This document shows, in pieces, positions 12,814 to 21,880 of a DNA stretch of 64,000 nucleotides. Position numbers and translations under genes: made by a program. Numbering within the stretch: position 1 is the stretch's first letter; each line of letters starts with the position of its first letter. This DNA is from CAZWDO01 sp964632485 [NCBI: uncultured bacterium]. GTDB taxonomy: Bacteria > JAGOEH01. Below the pieces are notes generated by a model, which was given only the letters and a program-made list of their open reading frames with translations, made no database searches and had not been told where the DNA came from. The stretch spans positions 181,064 to 245,063 of the forward strand of contig CAZWDO010000005.1 in assembly GCA_964632485.1 (NCBI GenBank), in the 5' to 3' direction.

Positions 12814-13621
12814 TGAGCAGACTCCTTGCAAGTTCAAAATAATTGGAATCGATTTGGAAAAACTGCCGGACCGCCTCGGCTGCCGGCAACTGAATTTTAT
12901 CAATTCCCTTTTGGGTTGTCAATCGAATATAATTGTTACGTATATAGATACGCCCCCGGTTACGATTGTCGATACGCGTTAAACAAAGATGACGCATGGA
13001 TTTTTCATGAAAGGAACCTTTCCAGGCAAGCAGGAACTGTTCCAGTGTTATAGGTACAGAACGAAATCGATAGCGGAATTTACGCTGATTTTGGTCTCGG
13101 GTAAAAAGCTCATAACCATCATTTGTTGGTGATCGTTCGATCTCCACGCAGGTATGATTGGAATAAACGCTACTTGTGGACTGAGGATTTAATAACAAGG
13201 GCTGATCGAACAAATAGCCAGGGTCAATTAACCAGTTCTCTTCGCAGTTTTTGAGTAACAGTCCGCAATGCACGGCAGCGCCCCATTTCATATCCATCGT
13301 CAATGGAGCGACATCAAAACCAACATAATCCAAAATCGACCAAAGAAAAAAGGTCAATGAATAACAGGTACCCCCAAGATGATGGTTCCGGTAATCCCAC
13401 CAGACTTCATCCGGTGATCGCAACCGATCCCACTCGCCGCCGTTTTGGTTGAACTTGATAATCTTGCTTAAGTTTTCATAGGGAATCTGACTAAAAGCAT
13501 CCAGTACAAGCGGTAAACGGGAAAAATCACGAGGCAGAAAAGATATCGCAAAATACTGTAAAAACAAACGAGCGGCTGAATGATACTCTGAGGGGTTAAA
13601 ACGAAGGGTGTGAGGAATCAT
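12782..13621 (-). CDS. arylamine N-acetyltransferase-like protein
   Basis: A 279-residue protein of the NAT superfamily (acetyl- or acyl-CoA transfer to amines through a Cys-His-Asp triad). Visible landmarks are IPYENLSKI near residue 48, GGTCYSLTFFL near 84 (candidate catalytic Cys), HCGLLLKNCEENWLIDPGYL near 115-135 (candidate His and Asp; core LIDPGYL), and a less conserved C-terminal domain. The usual RGGYC context of the cysteine is changed to LGGTC. The ATG overlaps the stop of the response regulator gene, so the two are co-translated. The actual substrate is not known. Confidence 0.75.
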   Translation of the reverse strand: MIPHTLRFNPSEYHSAARLFLQYFAISFLPRDFSRLPLVLDAFSQIPYENLSKIIKFNQNGGEWDRLRSPDEVWWDYRNHHLGGTCYSLTFFLWSILDYVGFDVAPLTMDMKWGAAVHCGLLLKNCEENWLIDPGYLFDQPLLLNPQSTSSVYSNHTCVEIERSPTNDGYELFTRDQNQRKFRYRFRSVPITLEQFLLAWKGSFHEKSMRHLCLTRIDNRNRGRIYIRNNYIRLTTQKGIDKIQLPAAEAVRQFFQIDSNYFELARSLLIGANQTGHAS

Positions 13622-15033
13622 AGAAACTCTTCCCGTTCCAGATTCCGGGCCACATTAATTGAATATTTCTCCAATTTCCGGCGCAATGAATCGCGAGTAA
13701 TCCCCAGCAAACGACATGCGCGGGCCTTGTTGAAATCAGCCAATTTTAATGCGCGGCTAATGACATCGCGTTCAATATTATCCAGGTTCAAATCATCATA
13801 TCTCAGTAATGGTTTTTGTGTTTCCTTACGGGTAATTATCGGAAAATGTTTGGGTTGAAGGAAATCTTCATCGCAAAGAATGACCGCCTGTTCTATAAAA
13901 TTCCGCAATTCACGAATATTTCCCGGGAATGGATATTCCACCATTTCATTTAAAGTTTCCCGGGTCATTCCCTTGATATCTTTTTCGAGTTTGCGATTAT
14001 ATTCAGATAAAAAGTATTCAGCCAATCGGACAATATCGTCTTTTCGTTCCCGTAACGGGGGAACATAGATACGAAAAATATTCAGGCGGTAAAAAAGATC
14101 CTGGCGGAACTCTCCCCGTTTGACTTCTTCCTCGAGGTTTTTATTAGTGGCGGCAACCACTCTCAATTTCAGTTTGATAATTTGATTGCCTCCCACATAC
14201 CGAATTTCACGGTTTTCAAGTACCCGCAACAAATTTTTTTGAACGGGTAAAGAGATATCCCCGATTTCATCCAAAAAAATGGTTCCGCTATTGGCCATTT
14301 CAAAAAGGCCTTTACGAGTTGTCTTCGCATCGGTAAACGATCCTTTCTCATGCCCGAAAAGTTCGCTTTCGATGAGGGTTTCCGGAATTGAGGAGGTATT
14401 AACAGGAACAAAGGGACGGTCCGCATTAGCGCTTTCATAGTGAATCGCCCGCGCAATCAATTCCTTACCGGTACCGCTTTCTCCCTCAATTAAGACCGAT
14501 GTCTCAGGGAACCGTTGGACTTTGCGGATCATCGACTTAATCTCCGTAATATTTTTACTGTTGCCGATAATCCGTTCCAATCCGGAATGATCAGCTTTTC
14601 TGCGTTCATTCAGGGTATTATTGACAGGCTCGGTTGAAAGCGGGGGAAACGAATCCTGGTAGGAACGCGTACGCTCAATCGCCTTGAGTAAAAGTTCGAG
14701 ATCCACGGGTTTCATTAAAAAATCGGTCACGTTCAGCCGGATCGATTGCACGGCCACATCCATATCACCGTGCCCGGTGATAACAATAATATCGTTGTCC
14801 GAATTCAGATTGCGAATTTTTTCTATAAACGTCAACCCGTCCTCATTGGGCATCTTAATATCCGTGATAATAATATCAATTTTATTATACTGGTAGATAT
14901 TCATGGCATCCTGAGTATCCGCGGCATAAAACACCTTATATCCCTGATCACGCAAAAAATTTCCCATGCTATAATCAATCAGTGGATAATCATCCACCAA
15001 TAATATCGATAATGTAGTTGTAATTTCATTCAT
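13618..15033 (-). CDS. sigma-54-dependent response regulator, NtrC family
   Basis: A 471-residue regulator. The receiver domain is at residues 1-120, with acidic pocket VDD near 14-16 and phosphate-accepting Asp in ITDIKMP near 57. The AAA+ domain at about 155-390 has Walker A GESGTGKE near 178 and the Walker B stretch TIFLDEIGD. A Fis-type helix-turn-helix lies at 435-460 (NKARACRLLGITRDSLRRKL). The sigma54-contact loop, GAFTGA in most members, reads GSFTDA here. It heads a three-gene unit with the acetyltransferase and DUF4416 genes. No kinase gene is adjacent; the nearest is the multi-receiver kinase at 18.9-21.2 kb. Confidence 0.93.
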   Translation of the reverse strand: MNEITTTLSILLVDDYPLIDYSMGNFLRDQGYKVFYAADTQDAMNIYQYNKIDIIITDIKMPNEDGLTFIEKIRNLNSDNDIIVITGHGDMDVAVQSIRLNVTDFLMKPVDLELLLKAIERTRSYQDSFPPLSTEPVNNTLNERRKADHSGLERIIGNSKNITEIKSMIRKVQRFPETSVLIEGESGTGKELIARAIHYESANADRPFVPVNTSSIPETLIESELFGHEKGSFTDAKTTRKGLFEMANSGTIFLDEIGDISLPVQKNLLRVLENREIRYVGGNQIIKLKLRVVAATNKNLEEEVKRGEFRQDLFYRLNIFRIYVPPLRERKDDIVRLAEYFLSEYNRKLEKDIKGMTRETLNEMVEYPFPGNIRELRNFIEQAVILCDEDFLQPKHFPIITRKETQKPLLRYDDLNLDNIERDVISRALKLADFNKARACRLLGITRDSLRRKLEKYSINVARNLEREEFL

Positions 15034-15223
15034 AGAGAATCCAAATAACCCATTATGTCAGGAAGCATAGCTACTGTTCCTGAAATTTAAAATTAATTCA
15101 TGTTAGCGAAAATAAGCGCGGTGTCCATTCAAAGCATAAAGCGCCAACTTAAACGCAAAGATCAAATAGTATCCAATTTGGCGGGAACACACTCTTTAAC
15201 CGATACTCAGGGGAATGGGCCCT

Positions 15224-15745
15224 CTACATTACCGGAGGTATAGCCTGTTGATACCGGGCGGCCAGTTCGACATATTCCAGCGCATTGCGCACATTCGCTT
15301 CAATCGTTTCCGCGGAGAGTTCCCGGACAACCTTTGCAGGCACCCCGGCAACCATGGAACCGGGAGGAATTTCGGACCGGGGAGGGACGACTGCGCCAGC
15401 GGCAACCAGACAATTGTCTCCGATTTGCGCCCCATCCAGAACAATAGCTCCCATACCGATCAGACAATTGTTCCCGATACTGGCGCCATGAATAATGGCT
15501 CCATGCCCTATTGTTACTTGTTCTCCGATAGTTACCGGCATATTATAATTGACATGGATCACGCAGTTATCCTGAATATTGGAGCGAGCGCCAATAAAAA
15601 TCGGAGCGATGTCGCCCCTGATAACCGCCCCATACCAGACACTGGCATTTTCACCCAGAGTCACCTTGCCGATAACGACAGCGGTTGAAGCGATAAACAC
15701 ATAGTTTGCTTTATGTATCTCATTTAAAAAATCCAGATTCCTCAC
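15224..15745 (-). CDS. gamma carbonic anhydrase-like hexapeptide protein (YrdA/PaaY type)
   Basis: A 173-residue left-handed beta-helix protein. It carries the metal-site pattern of gamma-class carbonic anhydrase relatives: NCVIHVN (His near 67), then TIGHGAIIHG (two His near 84 and 89), and RGDIAPIFIG before them. Relatives range from active carbonic anhydrases to acyltransferase-like proteins of unknown substrate, so the activity is not certain. It follows the phosphohexomutase gene by 17 bases and closes the long operon. Confidence 0.85.
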   Translation of the reverse strand: MRNLDFLNEIHKANYVFIASTAVVIGKVTLGENASVWYGAVIRGDIAPIFIGARSNIQDNCVIHVNYNMPVTIGEQVTIGHGAIIHGASIGNNCLIGMGAIVLDGAQIGDNCLVAAGAVVPPRSEIPPGSMVAGVPAKVVRELSAETIEANVRNALEYVELAARYQQAIPPVM

Positions 15746-15762
15746 AATGACGGTGTATCCTT

Positions 15763-17232
15763 TTAAAAAAAAGTTAAATCCAATTGCTCAAAAGAAGCCA
15801 ACACCTTTTTTACCCAAATCAGAAGCGTCGCCAACCCCCCCGGCGCATTGCTCTCAATATTAACGACCAATAAAGGTTCATGCAGTGAAAGCCGGATGAG
15901 AACCCATCCATCCAAGTCAGCTTGTTTAAAAGAAACTCGCGCGCCTTCGGTCAGATCGATCGCCAATTTTTCTCTATGGGCGTATTCGATAACAGAATCG
16001 ATGATCTGATTTCCATATTGAATGAATTGAGTATCTCGAATCGGAATACGGTAAACACGACTTTCAGAAGCTTCGGGCAGCGATTGCAAAACCGTTTCAA
16101 ATGACTCATTGTTGGCATTTAGCTGAGCAAGGAAAATTAAGAAACGGGCAACGGTGTAGCTGCCGTCATCGGCATACTGATTTTCCGTAAACATTACGTG
16201 GCCAGAGGTTTCTCCTCCGGCAAAACATACGGTTTTAGTTTCATTCAGCCGTTTCATTTCATTACGGATATTCGAATACCCTCGCTTATACCGATGATGG
16301 ATGCCACCTAACGACTCGATAAAAGTAGTCAAACCATCAGAAGTGACACTATCAGTAACAATAGTGGAACCCGGACGGTTTCGCAGAATCATAGCGCTTA
16401 CCAGAGCCAGCAGATGGTTATGGGCCACCGGGCGCCCGTCCGAAAGCACAATTGCAGCCCGATCTCCATCGGTGTCGAAAATAATACCTAAATCCGCCCG
16501 TGAATCCACGACTGCCCGGCACAGATCGGTTAGGGCCGAATCGTCTTCCGGATTGGGAATATGATGAGGGAAATGGCCGTCGGGCGTCAGATAGAGGCTT
16601 TCACGACAATCCGCTCCCAGGGGCTCAAGAATCTTTTCAGCAAAAAATCCGGAAGCGCCATTACCGGCATCGACTAAAATTTTCAGAGCTGATAAGGGTG
16701 TTTCGCCCTGGCCAATTTCCTTACGAATAAAATTTACGCATTGTTCGCTATAAAGGTCTAAAAAATTCCATTCCAAAACCATTCCGGGCGAACCGCTATA
16801 TAAATAGCGCTGTTTTTCTTCAACCAGATTCAGTACCAAGCGAACCTCATCTTTGGTGTAACTATCATGGAAGGTAAAAAATTTAAGACCATTCCATTTT
16901 GGAGGCAAATGACTGGCCGTGATCATGATCCCTAAATCTGCAGGATAATGTTGCACGGCTTGAAAAACCATGGGAGTGGTTGCGACATTTTTCCAACGGG
17001 GCGCAGTAACGAGTAAAACTACCCGAGCGCCCAAAGCTATCAATTGCCGAACCAATATTGATTCAATTGTCCCTCCAGTCAAACGTGAATCTTTTCCAAT
17101 CACGATTACCGGGTTGGGACGGTTGAGATGATGCAGGACAGCATGGCATAAATCAGTTAAAAATTCCGTATCGAGATCATAGGTTCCATGCCCCCGGATA
17201 TCGGATCCCGATAATAGTCTCAAGGGCTTCAT
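15763..17232 (-). CDS. phosphomannomutase/phosphoglucomutase family protein
   Basis: An alpha-D-phosphohexomutase of 489 residues, which interconverts hexose 1- and 6-phosphates and would supply mannose-1-phosphate for the GDP-mannose pathway seen at 39-40 kb. The four family signatures are present: the phosphoserine loop ITASHLPPKWNG near residue 107, the metal site IIFDTDGDRAA near 255, the sugar-binding GGETSGHVMF near 334, and a C-terminal phosphate-binding domain. The serine loop is usually TASHNP; here Leu replaces Asn. It lies 2 bases after the MarR gene. Confidence 0.88.
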   Translation of the reverse strand: MKPLRLLSGSDIRGHGTYDLDTEFLTDLCHAVLHHLNRPNPVIVIGKDSRLTGGTIESILVRQLIALGARVVLLVTAPRWKNVATTPMVFQAVQHYPADLGIMITASHLPPKWNGLKFFTFHDSYTKDEVRLVLNLVEEKQRYLYSGSPGMVLEWNFLDLYSEQCVNFIRKEIGQGETPLSALKILVDAGNGASGFFAEKILEPLGADCRESLYLTPDGHFPHHIPNPEDDSALTDLCRAVVDSRADLGIIFDTDGDRAAIVLSDGRPVAHNHLLALVSAMILRNRPGSTIVTDSVTSDGLTTFIESLGGIHHRYKRGYSNIRNEMKRLNETKTVCFAGGETSGHVMFTENQYADDGSYTVARFLIFLAQLNANNESFETVLQSLPEASESRVYRIPIRDTQFIQYGNQIIDSVIEYAHREKLAIDLTEGARVSFKQADLDGWVLIRLSLHEPLLVVNIESNAPGGLATLLIWVKKVLASFEQLDLTFF

Positions 17233-17234
17233 GC

Positions 17235-17663
17235 TTAGTCTTCTTCGATTTTGCCCATGGCTTGCAACAGCATTCCAAAATCAAGCACAATCTGATCGCG
17301 GCGATCATCGGGTACTTTCTTCCAGATTTTTTCCCAAATTTCGTCACATTGGTTAAAAATACGATCAAAGACTATTGAACCCTTTTTCGTCATTTGGACT
17401 TGGGTAACCCGATGATCTTCCTTTGCGCTTTTACGTTTCACAAGTCCTTTATTTTCCATACTGGAAACGATACGGGTGATGCGCGATTCGCCTAAATCCA
17501 TTCGTTTGGCTAATTCGCCCATACATGGCTGATCTTTTTCAGCCTTAAAACAGCGGAAAACACGCATTTCTGAACCGGTAAGCTGATACTGCGTGGCTAA
17601 ATCCAGCTCCCGTGATTGACACCAGTCGTTAATCATCTTGATCAGATCGCGGACTTGATCCAT
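17235..17663 (-). CDS. MarR-family transcriptional regulator
   Basis: A 142-residue winged-helix protein. The N-terminal helix is followed by the DNA-binding region (QPCMGELAKRMDLGESRITRIV, core LAKRMDLGESRITR, near 47-65) and a beta wing (RKSAKEDHRVTQVQMT, core EDHRVTQVQ, near 82), then dimerisation helices. MarR proteins usually bind palindromes and respond to small ligands. It sits between coaBC (32 bases upstream) and the phosphohexomutase gene (2 bases downstream). I see no obvious palindrome in the short gap before it, so its target is open. Confidence 0.88.
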   Translation of the reverse strand: MDQVRDLIKMINDWCQSRELDLATQYQLTGSEMRVFRCFKAEKDQPCMGELAKRMDLGESRITRIVSSMENKGLVKRKSAKEDHRVTQVQMTKKGSIVFDRIFNQCDEIWEKIWKKVPDDRRDQIVLDFGMLLQAMGKIEED

Positions 17664-17695
17664 AGGGACACTCCATTAGTTAAGGGTTAAACAAA

Positions 17696-18889
17696 TCAAA
17701 GGGACAATCGATATTCAATTGCATTCCAAATTTCAATACTACAATCGGCTTTGCTTTGCAGAGGAAAATTAGAGGGTACTTCATCAGGGGTTAAAATTGT
17801 AATTCTATTGGTATCGCCACCAAATTCACTCCCGGGATTCAGCGGATTATTGATGACGATCATATCTAAATTTTTTTGGGTGAGTTTTTTCCGGCCATAT
17901 TCTATGACATTTTGAGTTTCCACGGCAAATCCAACCAGGAATTGATCATTTTTTTCGTTGCCGGCCCGGGCGAGTATGTCGGGATTTTTAATAAGGGTCA
18001 AATTAAGCTGATCCGTTTTTTTAATTTTATGTTCATCGCGATGCGCAGGCCGATAATCGCAAACTGCCGCGGCAGCAACTACAATTTTCATCTGCCGGTA
18101 TTCTCTGAAAAAAGCGGATTCCATTTCTATTGCGCTTCTAACATTAATCAGGCGAATCGGTAGTTGAGTAAAGTCCACATCCGCCGCGCCACAAATCACA
18201 GTCACTTCGGCTCCCCGCTCGCAGGCTGTCTGAGCAAGGGCAAACCCCATTTTACCACTGGAATAATTTGAGATATAACGTACCGGGTCAAGAGGTTCAA
18301 CGGTACGTCCGGCAGTAATCAAAACCGATTTGCCCCGCAATGGGCTCGCGGGAAAACTGCTAAGACGATATACCCAATCCCGAATCCGCTCTAAAGCGGG
18401 AAGACGACCTTTACCGGTTACCCCGCAGGCAAGTTCACCTTCTTCCGGCGGTAACACCCTGGCCCCGATCTCCTTTAATAAAGCCAGGTTGCGGAGCGCA
18501 AGCGGATGTTCATACATATAGTGATTCATTGCCGGACAAAGCAGTAACGGTTTGCGCGGGATGACACTCAACGCAACGCAACTCAGAAGATCTCCGGCGA
18601 ATCCATGCGCTAAACGGGCAATCGTATTGGCGGAAGCCGGGACGACCAGCATGATATCCGCCCATTCAGCTAACGAAATATGTTCAATTTCAAAATTTCC
18701 GGACCGTCTAAACATCGAACGATAAACCGAGTTCCGGGTAATGGTTTCTAACGTCGCATCCGTTACAAATTTCGAACCGGCCCGCGTAACTATACACTTT
18801 ACGACATGCCCGTCGCATTGAAACAACCGGATTAAACCAGGAATCTTATAAGCGGCAATCGATCCGCTAATCCCAAGAAGAATATTCAT
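17696..18889 (-). CDS. coaBC: bifunctional phosphopantothenoylcysteine decarboxylase/synthetase
   Basis: Two consecutive steps of coenzyme A synthesis in one 397-residue protein. Residues 1 to about 180 are the FMN-dependent decarboxylase (ILLGISGSIAAYKI at the start; CPAMNHYMYEHP near 118). Residues 185-397 are the CTP-dependent ligase with GRTVEPLDPVRYISNYSSGKMG (core ISNYSSGKMG) and the KIKK and NPDIL pieces. Length and order are normal. Its start overlaps the stop of the histidine kinase gene by 4 bases (ATGA). Confidence 0.95.
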   Translation of the reverse strand: MNILLGISGSIAAYKIPGLIRLFQCDGHVVKCIVTRAGSKFVTDATLETITRNSVYRSMFRRSGNFEIEHISLAEWADIMLVVPASANTIARLAHGFAGDLLSCVALSVIPRKPLLLCPAMNHYMYEHPLALRNLALLKEIGARVLPPEEGELACGVTGKGRLPALERIRDWVYRLSSFPASPLRGKSVLITAGRTVEPLDPVRYISNYSSGKMGFALAQTACERGAEVTVICGAADVDFTQLPIRLINVRSAIEMESAFFREYRQMKIVVAAAAVCDYRPAHRDEHKIKKTDQLNLTLIKNPDILARAGNEKNDQFLVGFAVETQNVIEYGRKKLTQKNLDMIVINNPLNPGSEFGGDTNRITILTPDEVPSNFPLQSKADCSIEIWNAIEYRLSL

Positions 18890-21228
18890 GGCTGGATTCC
18901 CCGTTGAGTCGGAAAAATCATTTCAAAACTCGTTCCCATCCCCTCTTCACTTTCCACACGCAATACGACCTGATGCAATCGGGCTATCTCCTTGACAATC
19001 GTCATCCCAATTCCTAAGCCGGAAATCGACGAGTTTCTGACGGCTGTCGCTCGAAAAAATTCATCAAACATGTGCTTGCGAGTATATAAATCCATTCCCA
19101 ATCCATAATCTCTAACGATCAAATGAACACCATCTCCCTGGATCCCCATGCGTACATTGATCTCGGAATGAGCGGGACTATATTTTATCGCATTATCAAT
19201 AACATTTCCGATCATTTTGTGAAGCAGCTCTTTATCTCCCAAGAAAAAGTTAGGAGCCGTCATCGGCGGTGTAAAGGAAATTTGAATCATCGCCGCCATC
19301 GCTCCAGGTTGATACTGCTCAATAATCTGGTTGACTAACACCAAAAAATTAATTTTTTCTTTAAATGGTTTAAAATAGGTCTTGAGGTAGATTAATTGAG
19401 AGAGTTCACTGGACATGGCATTAAGATCGTTTAGCGCATGCCTGATATGACTGACCAAATGAGGCTGCACATCCTGCTTTGACTCGCTCAACAACATATC
19501 CATAAAATTTTCAATGATATTAACCGGATTCTTCAACTGGTGAACAATCGAACGCAGTAACAGGTTTTTCCGATCATCCATGGTTTTAAGCTGGTAGAAA
19601 TAGATAATTGAATAAAGGGAATTGACGACAAAATCATCCCAAAGTACTAAAACAAGATCATCAATTTCCGAAGAGACTCCTGCTTTCTTTCCATAAAGCG
19701 ATATTTCAACGGGCGCTCCCCAAAAAGAGACATGAAATTTGTAGTAAAGTAACTCAACTGCATCTTCATCATTCAAATAATCTTCAATGAAATAAGTTGA
19801 CATCGTATCTTCATCAATCGTCTGGTTAGCCAAATATTCAGAGGTTTTATCGCGCAACAAAGGATGAAGAGCGACAAACGACTGACTGCCAACTCGAATG
19901 ATCACACGTTGCAGATAAAGAGTTTTCGCCAGCAATTCAAAAAGGCTGCGCCAAAAAAGATGCGCCGAATTCAGTTTTTTCATCAAATTCCCAAAAGAAC
20001 CGGATATCAATTGACGGAAATTACTGATATCCAGCATGTGATTGACACGGCTCAGAATCATCTCGGGAGAAAATTCTCCAGGAATACTCTTTTTAATACG
20101 GGGGGCCGGTACATTCAGAATCGCCTCAATTATTTTTCGCTGATTAAAGGGTTTAATAATATAATGCTCAATGCCAATCGATTTTGCATAAAAAGCTTCA
20201 GCGCGGGATATACTGACTCCGCTTATCGCAACAATCGGGAGACTGTGTAAATAAGTGTCATTTTTTAATAAACGGGCAAATTGGAATCCATTCATTAAAG
20301 GAAGGTTGATATCCAGAATCATTACATCCGGATAATTCTCCCGAATAGAATTCAAAGCGTCCATCACTCCTAATGCCGTATCCACCAGAAATCCCTGATT
20401 TTGTAAAGTGAAGGTGATTGCCTGTAAAAGTGTGGGTGAATCATCGACTACTAAAACCCGTTTCGCATTTTTTAAATGGAGATTGTACAAAATTTTATAA
20501 ATATAGGATTCTAACAGCGGTAAATTATCCTGGCTATTCACAAAAAATTCATTGATTCCGAATTCAAACCCCCGGCTCTGCAATTCGGGCTCATCATCAT
20601 CAATGAGAGCGATAACCGGAACCGCATGGATCTGTTCGCTATGCCGAAAATTATTGACGAAATTCAATTTCTGGTTTTCATCGCGGCTGAGATCAATCAG
20701 AATCAAATGGGGCTGAATAGCGACCAGATTTGTAAACATATTGGCTTGAAATTTCATTTCATAGAGCCGGTAATGAGGATATTTTTTCAATGCGGAATGG
20801 ATGATTAACTGCCGCATATCCGGCACATCAACCACTGCTATTTTTTTTATTTCCTCCTGTCCATTCTCCTCAAGGATGCTTCGGATGATATTATGCCCAT
20901 AAATTGAATTCAATTCACCCACCGACAGGCATGTATCGGTGAAGATTAAATTCCTCTGAACCTGGGACAAATTTATTTCTTTTAAATAGATCAAGACGAT
21001 GGGCAGGAACCATTTTCGCCGGATGGCCAGAATAGTATCTTTATGAGTTTGCTCCAGAAAAACATCCATAATCAATACGGCATTATCGTATTGATGGGCT
21101 TGAAGCGCATTGATCAACTCATCCAAATCATAATGAAATTCGTAGTCGTAATCGAGGTTTTTAATGAATGCTTCCAGGGGCGTGATAAAATCGGTTATAT
21201 CACGAATGTAGAAAAAAATCTTTTTCAT
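18886..21228 (-). CDS. multi-receiver hybrid sensor histidine kinase
   Basis: A soluble protein of about 780 residues (start at the ATG at 21228 with GGAG just upstream; a longer frame to 21273 overlaps the previous gene). Three receiver-like domains come first: residues 1-125 and 130-250 are degenerate (the acidic pocket is incomplete), and 255-380 is canonical, with VVDDSP, the acceptor Asp in MILDINLP and the Lys in YIIKPF. A linker with no clear domain follows. The kinase core at about 555-780 has the phosphorylated His in IVHQLKNP, an N box (NVIDNAIKYS) and G boxes (DYGLGM, GLGIGM). There are no membrane helices, so it senses internal signals or partner proteins. Confidence 0.88.
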   Translation of the reverse strand: MKKIFFYIRDITDFITPLEAFIKNLDYDYEFHYDLDELINALQAHQYDNAVLIMDVFLEQTHKDTILAIRRKWFLPIVLIYLKEINLSQVQRNLIFTDTCLSVGELNSIYGHNIIRSILEENGQEEIKKIAVVDVPDMRQLIIHSALKKYPHYRLYEMKFQANMFTNLVAIQPHLILIDLSRDENQKLNFVNNFRHSEQIHAVPVIALIDDDEPELQSRGFEFGINEFFVNSQDNLPLLESYIYKILYNLHLKNAKRVLVVDDSPTLLQAITFTLQNQGFLVDTALGVMDALNSIRENYPDVMILDINLPLMNGFQFARLLKNDTYLHSLPIVAISGVSISRAEAFYAKSIGIEHYIIKPFNQRKIIEAILNVPAPRIKKSIPGEFSPEMILSRVNHMLDISNFRQLISGSFGNLMKKLNSAHLFWRSLFELLAKTLYLQRVIIRVGSQSFVALHPLLRDKTSEYLANQTIDEDTMSTYFIEDYLNDEDAVELLYYKFHVSFWGAPVEISLYGKKAGVSSEIDDLVLVLWDDFVVNSLYSIIYFYQLKTMDDRKNLLLRSIVHQLKNPVNIIENFMDMLLSESKQDVQPHLVSHIRHALNDLNAMSSELSQLIYLKTYFKPFKEKINFLVLVNQIIEQYQPGAMAAMIQISFTPPMTAPNFFLGDKELLHKMIGNVIDNAIKYSPAHSEINVRMGIQGDGVHLIVRDYGLGMDLYTRKHMFDEFFRATAVRNSSISGLGIGMTIVKEIARLHQVVLRVESEEGMGTSFEMIFPTQRGIQP

Positions 21229-21229
21229 A

Positions 21230-21880
21230 TCACTCCCGTGTACGGTTTTTTTGATAGTTGCGATAAAACTCACCTAACCGGCTTTGATTTTCACGGAATT
21301 GGTCAAAATTTTCAGAGTCGCGATCGGACATCAGACCATAAGAATCAACTGGATAATAGGGATACGTTATTCCCGGATAATTCTGTTGGAGCGATTGGGC
21401 GTGGGCTTTAATAGCGGGCCATTCAAAAAAGGTATCGGGCCAAACTTTACACAATGCAGCCACAACCAATTCTAAATCAGGATGATGTGAAAAATTGAGC
21501 GCCATAAAAAGCAGCATATCATCCAGATGGTCGAATGAAAGATCACTGTTTTGGCGAAGCATATTTTCACCGCCAATGGTTTTGAGGGCGATTGCGCGCC
21601 CGGCTTCTCTACCCAGCAACGCGCCGCCAACTCCATCGAAAATTTTCGATAACAAAAATTTTCCCATTTCCTGGCCGATCTGTTCGCCCGCCTGGACAGT
21701 TGCCAGCCGATCAATCCAGCGAGTGATCACTCCATCAGAAGTGAATGGGCAAAGATAGTCCCCCCGATTATCTTCACGGGGAATAGGAAAAGAGGAAGGC
21801 AATTCTTGACGGGATTGCGGTTGCGCCCATAGCGTTGAAAAAAAGCATAAACCGATTATGTAACGGATACTTAACCGCAT
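21230..21880 (-). CDS. hypothetical secreted protein
   Basis: A 216-residue protein with a signal peptide (MRLSIRYIIGLCFFSTLWAQ, cleavage likely after WAQ). The middle has a glycine- and alanine-rich stretch (FDGVGGALLGREAGRAI, near 85-105), then helical and Tyr/Pro-rich segments. I recognise no domain. It overlaps the amidohydrolase gene by 10 bases and ends one base before the kinase start, so it is made with them. A periplasmic or surface site is inferred from the signal peptide only. Confidence 0.7.
   Translation of the reverse strand: MRLSIRYIIGLCFFSTLWAQPQSRQELPSSFPIPREDNRGDYLCPFTSDGVITRWIDRLATVQAGEQIGQEMGKFLLSKIFDGVGGALLGREAGRAIALKTIGGENMLRQNSDLSFDHLDDMLLFMALNFSHHPDLELVVAALCKVWPDTFFEWPAIKAHAQSLQQNYPGITYPYYPVDSYGLMSDRDSENFDQFRENQSRLGEFYRNYQKNRTRE

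Noticed and set aside
15034-15223. Sigma54 promoter before the NtrC-type regulator
   Set aside because: The best GG...GC pair (TTGGCGC followed by GC) has 8 bases between the doublets instead of 10.
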